From assembly GCA_034437615.1 (NCBI GenBank), contig DAOTTW010000047.1, forward strand, positions 1 to 9,569: 9,569 nucleotides of DNA. The letters run 5' to 3'. The stretch's first letter is position 1; every line of letters begins with the position of its first letter. This stretch comes from DAOTTW01 sp034437615 (GTDB taxonomy: Bacteria; Chloroflexota; Anaerolineae; Aggregatilineales; Phototrophicaceae). A program made the translations under genes and the position numbers. Shown here one piece after another: positions 6,526-9,569 of the stretch. The notes below the pieces were generated by a model. It worked only from the letters and a program-made list of their open reading frames with translations. It ran no database searches and was not told where the DNA came from.

Positions 6526-7830
6526 ATGACAACTGCTGAGCAAATGCTTCAGGATTGGAACACCAGCCCGCGTTGGCAGGGCATCGAACGCGGCTACACG
6601 CCAGAGGACGTGCTGAAACTACGCGGTAGCATCCAGATCGAATACACGCTGGCGCGTATAGGCGCAGAGCGCCTGTGGGAACTGCTGCAAACTGAGGCTT
6701 ACGTGAATTCGCTCGGTGCGATGACGGGCAATCAGGCTGTGCAGCAGGTGCAGGCTGGCCTGAAGGCGATTTACGTCAGTGGGTGGCAGACGGCAGCCGA
6801 TGCCAACGTTGCAGGCCAGATGTACCCGGACCAGAGCCTTTACCCCGCTAACAGCGTGCCCGAACTCGTCAAGCGCATCAACAACGCGCTGATGCGTGCC
6901 GACCAGATTCAGCACATGAACGGCGGTAGCGACGTGCATTACTTCGCGCCGATGGTCGCTGACGCTGAGGCGGGTTTCGGCGGCAACCTCAACACGTTTG
7001 AACTGACGAAGGCCATGATTGAAGCGGGTGTCGCTGGCATCCACTACGAAGATCAGTTGTCATCAGCTAAGAAGTGCGGTCATATGGGCGGCAAGGTGCT
7101 TGTGCCGACCAGCGAAGCCATTGCTAAATTGCAGGCGGCACGCCTTGCAGCGGATGTGATGGGTGTGCCGACGTTGATCGTCGCCCGCACGGATGCGGAT
7201 TCGGCCACGTTGTTGACCAGCGATATTGACGAATACGACCATCGTTTTATCAAGCGCGACGAAAAGCGCACGTTTGAGGGCTTCTACCCGGTGACGAACG
7301 GCATGGACGCGGCTGTTGCGCGTGGTCTGGCGTATGCGCCCTATGTCGATATGGTGTGGATGGAGACCAGCAAGCCGGACCTGGACGAAGCACGCGAATT
7401 CGCGCAGCGGATGCACGAGAAATTCCCCGGCAAGATGCTGATGTATAACTGCTCGCCGTCGTTCAATTGGAGCCGCAACCTGGACGCCGCCACCATTGCC
7501 AAGTTCCAGCGCGAACTCGGCGCGATGGGCTACAAATTCCAGTTCATCACGCTGGCTGGCTTCCATGCGCTGAACCTGACGATGTTTGAATTGGCGCTGG
7601 GCTATAAGGACACGGGCATGACCGCTTACTCGGCCTTGCAAGATCGTGAGTTCGAGCTTGAGCGCACGAACGGCTACAAGGCAACCAAGCATCAGTCGTT
7701 CGTGGGGGCAGGTTACTTCGATAAGGTGCAACTGACGATAACAGGTGGGACATCCTCAACAACAGCGCTGACCGGCTCCACTGAGGAAGCGCAATTCACT
7801 GATGAAACAGCTACGCCAGCAGGGGACTAG
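6526..7830 (+). CDS. aceA: Isocitrate lyase
   Basis: Splits isocitrate into succinate and glyoxylate, supplying the glyoxylate used by the AceB product upstream. The 434 residues match the short bacterial form (E. coli AceA also 434). Conserved parts are VSGWQTAADANVAGQMYPDQ (84-103), ADAEAGFGG (145-153), the active-site KKCGHMGGKVLVPT (182-195, Cys184), VARTDAD (219-225), METSKPDL (279-286), NCSPSFNW (308-315) and the C-terminal TKHQSFVGAGYFDKV (387-401) followed by TGGTSSTTALTGSTEEAQF. The end is intact. The gene is co-oriented with aceB after 112 bp, consistent with an aceBA operon; no aceK follows. No clear intrinsic terminator is seen after the stop, only short weak hairpins (for example ATGCC-CCT-GGCAT at 7908-7920). 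Confidence 0.97.
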   Translation: MTTAEQMLQDWNTSPRWQGIERGYTPEDVLKLRGSIQIEYTLARIGAERLWELLQTEAYVNSLGAMTGNQAVQQVQAGLKAIYVSGWQTAADANVAGQMYPDQSLYPANSVPELVKRINNALMRADQIQHMNGGSDVHYFAPMVADAEAGFGGNLNTFELTKAMIEAGVAGIHYEDQLSSAKKCGHMGGKVLVPTSEAIAKLQAARLAADVMGVPTLIVARTDADSATLLTSDIDEYDHRFIKRDEKRTFEGFYPVTNGMDAAVARGLAYAPYVDMVWMETSKPDLDEAREFAQRMHEKFPGKMLMYNCSPSFNWSRNLDAATIAKFQRELGAMGYKFQFITLAGFHALNLTMFELALGYKDTGMTAYSALQDREFELERTNGYKATKHQSFVGAGYFDKVQLTITGGTSSTTALTGSTEEAQFTDETATPAGD

Positions 7831-7958
7831 GCCAGAGAGCAGCACAAGATGGCTGTGGCAGCAGCATCGAGCCGCCCTGATGGATTAAGAAACACACGGC
7901 TGTGAGGATGCCCCTGGCATTACCTACCGCATAGGATAGCGCATAACGCTTGTTTTCT

Positions 7959-7985
7959 GTAGGGATGACGCCTGATCGTCCCTAT
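7959..7985. repeat. Degenerate REP-like hairpin between aceA and the tRNA gene
   Basis: GTAGGGA (7959-7965), then GACG (7967-7970) pairing with CGTC (7977-7980) and running into CCTAT (7981-7985). The stem is interrupted by a bulge. It shares the GTAGGGA/TCCCTA tag with the elements at 631, 3861 and 9403-9454. Confidence 0.55.
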
Positions 7986-8005
7986 GGTGGCTTACAAAAT
8001 GGCTC

Positions 8006-8034
8006 TTGCGTCATAGCATCAGGTTGCTTATACT
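8006..8034 (+). promoter_or_regulatory. Promoter for tRNA-Thr
   Basis: TTGCGT (8006-8011), a 17-bp spacer and TATACT (8029-8034, 5 of 6). The predicted start at about 8041 is only about 7 nt before the mature tRNA, as expected for a short tRNA transcript. Confidence 0.6.
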
Positions 8035-8047
8035 CGTAGGCTGTTAG

Positions 8048-8120
8048 GCCACTGTAGCTCAGTTGGCAGAGCGATCGCCTCGTAAGCGATAGGTCATGGG
8101 TTCAAATCCCATCAGTGGCT
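8048..8120 (+). tRNA. tRNA-Thr (anticodon CGU)
   Basis: A complete cloverleaf. The acceptor stem is GCCACTG (8048-8054) with CAGTGGC (8113-8119). The D-arm is GCTC/GAGC around AGTTGGCA. The anticodon stem ATCGC/GCGAT encloses the loop CTCGTAA, giving anticodon CGT at 8081-8083 (reads ACG). The variable loop is AGGTC. The T-arm is ATGGG/CCCAT with loop TTCAAAT. The discriminator base is T at 8120 and no CCA is encoded, so CCA must be added after transcription. The gene is monocistronic, with its own promoter and terminator. Confidence 0.97.
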
Positions 8121-8128
8121 CTCCGCGT

Positions 8129-8153
8129 CGCCCGCATTTCGTGGGCGTTTTTT
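8129..8153 (+). terminator. Intrinsic terminator of tRNA-Thr
   Basis: The stem CGCCCGC (8129-8135) pairs with GTGGGCG (8141-8147), six Watson-Crick pairs plus one G-T, around the loop ATTTC. Six T follow (8148-8153). Confidence 0.9.
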
Positions 8154-8181
8154 ATTTGCATCGCCACAACCGGAGATTATC

Positions 8182-8823
8182 ATGACGGACATCAAGCAGC
8201 GGCCCGTGACCATTGGTGTTGCCGGGGGCACGGGGTCTGGTAAGACGACGATTTCGCAACATTTGATTGACCGTGTGGGCCAGGGCCGCGTCGCTTATCT
8301 GCCGCATGATTCCTATTATAAAGACCTGTGCGACATGCCGAAATCCGTCCGTGACCAGGCCAATTTTGACCACCCCGACGCGCTTGACACGCACATCCTG
8401 ACGCAGAACGTGCGTGATTTGCAAGATATGCGCCCCACACGCAAGCCTATCTACGATTTTACGCGCCACCTGCGCAAAGCCGAAACCGAGACCGTACAAC
8501 CGCAGCCTGTGATTTTGGTCGAGGGCATCTTGATCTTCGCAGAGGCTGAACTGCGTGATTTGTTTGATATTAAAATATTCGTGGACACCGACGCCGATAT
8601 TCGCTTCATCCGGCGGCTACTGCGAGACATTGAGGAACGTCAGCGCAGCACCGATTCCGTTGTGCAGCAATATCTGGATACGGTACGCCCGATGCACCTG
8701 AAATTCGTAGAGCCGAGTAAGCGCTATGCCGATGTGATTATCCCTGAAGGCGGCTATAACTGGGTGGCGGTGGATTTGATCGCGTCGCGCATCCTGAACA
8801 TGCTGGATGTAATGCGTGGATGA
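8182..8823 (+). CDS. udk: Uridine kinase (uridine/cytidine kinase)
   Basis: Phosphorylates uridine or cytidine to UMP or CMP in pyrimidine salvage, in the cytosol. The 213 residues are the usual length. The Walker A loop GGTGSGKTT is at 15-23. DSYYKD (43-48), NFDHPDALDT (61-70) and YDFTRHLR (91-98) line the nucleoside site as in the family. VEGILIF (113-119) is the Walker B-like strand. FVDTDADIRFIRRLLRDIEER (133-153) is the lid region, and VEPSKRYADVIIPEGG (176-191) is the family C-terminal signature. The ATG follows CGGAGA with 5 nt spacing. The gene begins 28 nt after the T-run of the tRNA terminator and has no obvious promoter of its own; readthrough from that terminator is one possibility. 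Phosphoribulokinase is a related fold, but the DSYYKD and YDFTRH motifs favour uridine kinase. Confidence 0.95.
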   Translation: MTDIKQRPVTIGVAGGTGSGKTTISQHLIDRVGQGRVAYLPHDSYYKDLCDMPKSVRDQANFDHPDALDTHILTQNVRDLQDMRPTRKPIYDFTRHLRKAETETVQPQPVILVEGILIFAEAELRDLFDIKIFVDTDADIRFIRRLLRDIEERQRSTDSVVQQYLDTVRPMHLKFVEPSKRYADVIIPEGGYNWVAVDLIASRILNMLDVMRG

Positions 8824-8852
8824 GGCACTCATCACGTTCTGAGCTATACTGC

Positions 8853-8882
8853 TTGACGAACCGTTCTGACCCGTGCTATAGT
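8853..8882 (+). promoter_or_regulatory. Strong promoter of the T-box leader
   Basis: TTGACG (8853-8858, 5 of 6), an 18-bp spacer and TATAGT (8877-8882, 5 of 6) with an upstream TGC extension. Transcription would start near 8889, about 27 nt before the first T-box helix. Confidence 0.75.
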
Positions 8883-8888
8883 CTTGGC

Positions 8889-9187
8889 AGATCAAAAATC
8901 CTAGAATTCAATAAAGACAGAGACCGGGAAGAGTAAGCGCGGCAACTTATGCCAGAGAAAGCAGGCCATCGGCTGCAAGCCTGCCCCATAAGCCTACGCC
9001 GAAAGTCACCCGTGAGTCGCCGGAAGAACGCGCCAGGCGCTATTAGATCCGGTCGGGCACGCCCGTTATAGCGTTTATGAGCGCAGTGTGTCGGATTTAT
9101 CGCGATGCGCTGAAGCAAGGTGGTACCGCGAGAGGCCAGCCCTCCCGTCCTTGCAATCTGATTGCAGGCGATGGCGAGGGTTTTTTG
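8889..9187 (+). promoter_or_regulatory. T-box riboswitch leader, predicted valine specifier GUC
   Basis: A tRNA-sensing leader that allows transcription downstream when its uncharged tRNA is bound. Stem I: GAC (8916-8918) pairs with GTC (9016-9018) below a K-turn (AGAGA / TGA), and CGGG (8925-8928) pairs with CCCG (9009-9012). The specifier loop has AAGAGTAA (8929-8936) on the left and CGAAAGTCA (9000-9008) on the right. By alignment with the glyQS-type pattern GAA-N-codon-A, the specifier is GUC at 9005-9007. Above it CTTATG pairs with CATAAG, an AGAGA (8954-8958) sits at the AG-bulge position, and GCAGGC/GCCTGC closes a distal loop containing GCTG. A Stem II-like helix is CCGG (9020-9023) with CCGG (9049-9052). 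Stem III is AGCGCA (9080-9085) with TGCGCT (9106-9111). The T-box AAGGTGGTACCGCG spans 9117-9130; its UGGU bulge suits a tRNA ending ACCA. GCAAGG (9115-9120) with CCTTGC (9149-9154) forms the antiterminator. Confidence 0.92.
9140..9186 (+). terminator. T-box regulated intrinsic terminator
   Basis: CCCTCCCGTCCTTGC (9140-9154) pairs with GCAGGCGATGGCGAGGG (9164-9180) with G-U pairs and small mismatches around an ATCTGATT-type loop. Six T follow (9181-9186). Its left arm contains CCTTGC, which is the antiterminator's right arm, so the two folds exclude each other. Confidence 0.9.
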
Positions 9188-9254
9188 ATTTCGGATCAAT
9201 GCTCGATTGTCGTGGGGTTAACGACTCAGCCAGGCCCATTTTGCCCGCGAATTG

Positions 9255-9380
9255 GCCCTCACCCCCTCAATCCCCCTCTCCCATCATACCCAGATAACAA
9301 TGGAGAGGGGGAAGCAAGCCGTTTAAAGCCCCTCTCCCAGTGCCAAAGGCACGTCCGGGAGAGGGGTTTGGGGTGAGGGC
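9255..9380. repeat. Compound inverted-repeat element (two tandem CCCCTCTCC hairpins)
   Basis: The outer arms GCCCTCACCCC...CTCTCCC (9255-9282) and GGGAGAGGGG...GTGAGGGC (9357-9380) are near-perfect reverse complements, differing by a 4-bp length change and a few bases. Inside, CCCCCTCTCC (9272-9281) pairs perfectly with GGAGAGGGGG (9302-9311). CCCCTCTCCC (9329-9338) pairs perfectly with GGGAGAGGGG (9357-9366), with a nested GTGCC-AAA-GGCAC (9340-9352). It encodes no protein. It resembles dispersed non-coding palindromes seen in many bacterial genomes. Confidence 0.8.
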
Positions 9381-9390
9381 TAAGTCACAC

Positions 9391-9454
9391 GGACACCCCA
9401 TTGGGTGTCCCTACGGTTTACAACGTATTTGTAGGGACGTGCGATGGCACGTCC
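9391..9454. repeat. Pair of opposed REP-like hairpins (BIME-like)
   Basis: The left hairpin is GGACACCC (9391-9398) with GGGTGTCC (9403-9410). The right hairpin is GGACGTGC (9435-9442) with GCACGTCC (9447-9454). They face each other through GTCCCTAC (9407-9414) and GTAGGGAC (9431-9438), a perfect 8-bp inverted pair. The spacer carries TACAACGTATT, similar to the CTACAAACGTATT that follows the palindrome at 631-660, so the shared unit extends past the hairpin. Confidence 0.75.
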
Positions 9455-9481
9455 GCCGAACTGTGTACAAAACGAATCTAC

Positions 9482-9537
9482 AGAAGATAGAAAATAGAAG
9501 ACAGAAGATAGAAGATAGAAGATAGAAGATAGAAGAT
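9482..9537 (+). repeat. Heptanucleotide tandem repeat, eight AGAAGAT units
   Basis: Eight consecutive 7-bp units. Units 1 and 4-8 are exactly AGAAGAT, unit 2 is AGAAAAT and unit 3 is AGAAGAC. The tract ends about 8 nt before the ribosome binding site of the next gene. Apart from the T/C positions the strand is all purine. Confidence 0.95.
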
Positions 9538-9556
9538 AGAAAAAAGAGGACACACG

Positions 9557-9569
9557 ATGCTAGAAGCGC
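9557..9569 (+). CDS. Start of a T-box-controlled gene, first four codons only
   Basis: ATG CTA GAA GCG (M-L-E-A) follows AGAGGA (9545-9550) with 6 nt spacing and then leaves the window. The product cannot be read from four residues. The upstream T-box with a GUC specifier predicts valyl-tRNA synthetase or a branched-chain amino-acid biosynthesis or transport gene. That is inference from the leader, weakened by the 370 nt of repeats lying between. Confidence 0.5.

Larger units (their letters stand above)
9187..9556 (+). other. Long repeat-filled untranslated stretch between the T-box terminator and the next gene
   Basis: 370 nt with no supported gene. 9187-9254 holds nothing I recognise. 9255-9380 is a large inverted-repeat element, 9391-9454 a pair of opposed REP hairpins, and 9482-9537 a heptad tandem repeat. 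Short open frames crossing it are low-complexity and overlap the T-box or the repeats. Confidence 0.7.

Noticed and set aside
9077..9376. Plus-strand open frames over the T-box and the following repeats
   Set aside because: They overlap Stem III, the T-box motif, the terminator and palindromic repeats. The composition is explained by RNA structure and repeats, not by a protein.
9482..9537. Heptad repeats as a CRISPR-like array
   Set aside because: The units are 7 bp and contiguous with no spacers, so this is a simple tandem repeat.

Overview
This is a moderately GC-rich bacterial chromosomal window of ordinary metabolic genes, with unusually repeat-rich gaps. The taxon cannot be fixed by eye. 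A type II NADH dehydrogenase, an orphan purH, a Uma2-family nuclease, a T-box leader and many GTAGGGAC-tagged REP-like palindromes would together fit Chloroflexota (an Anaerolineae-like organism). That assignment is inference.

Layout, left to right. Positions 1-479 (minus) hold the first 159 codons of argG (argininosuccinate synthase), which runs off the left edge. Positions 674-2050 (minus) hold ndh, a membrane-anchored type II NADH:quinone dehydrogenase. A 244-bp divergent promoter region separates ndh from purH at 2295-3836 (plus), the bifunctional enzyme for the last two steps of IMP synthesis. A convergent Uma2-family protein lies at 3909-4466 (minus). A 348-bp AT-rich divergent region with a CRP-like palindrome precedes the glyoxylate bypass pair aceB (4815-6413) and aceA (6526-7830). 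Next come a tRNA-Thr(CGU) with its own promoter and terminator (8048-8120) and udk, uridine kinase (8182-8823).

The right end is the most interesting part. A strong promoter (8853-8882) drives a complete T-box leader, about 8889-9187. It has a K-turn, a specifier loop reading GUC (Val), an AG-bulge-like segment, a distal loop, Stem III, the T-box sequence AAGGTGGTACCGCG, and mutually exclusive antiterminator and terminator helices. About 370 nt of repeats follow: two tandem 10-bp hairpins, a pair of opposed REP hairpins and eight AGAAGAT heptads. Only then comes a ribosome binding site and the first four codons (M-L-E-A) of a gene leaving the window. By T-box logic that gene is expected to be valS or another valine-related gene, but this cannot be read here.

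Functional links: aceB and aceA together carry isocitrate plus acetyl-CoA to malate and succinate, allowing growth on acetate or fatty acids. The CRP-like site would fit carbon-source control of this pair. The other genes (argG, ndh, purH, udk) are housekeeping and are not obviously co-regulated. I saw no CRISPR array, transposase, phage gene or clear new multi-gene system.
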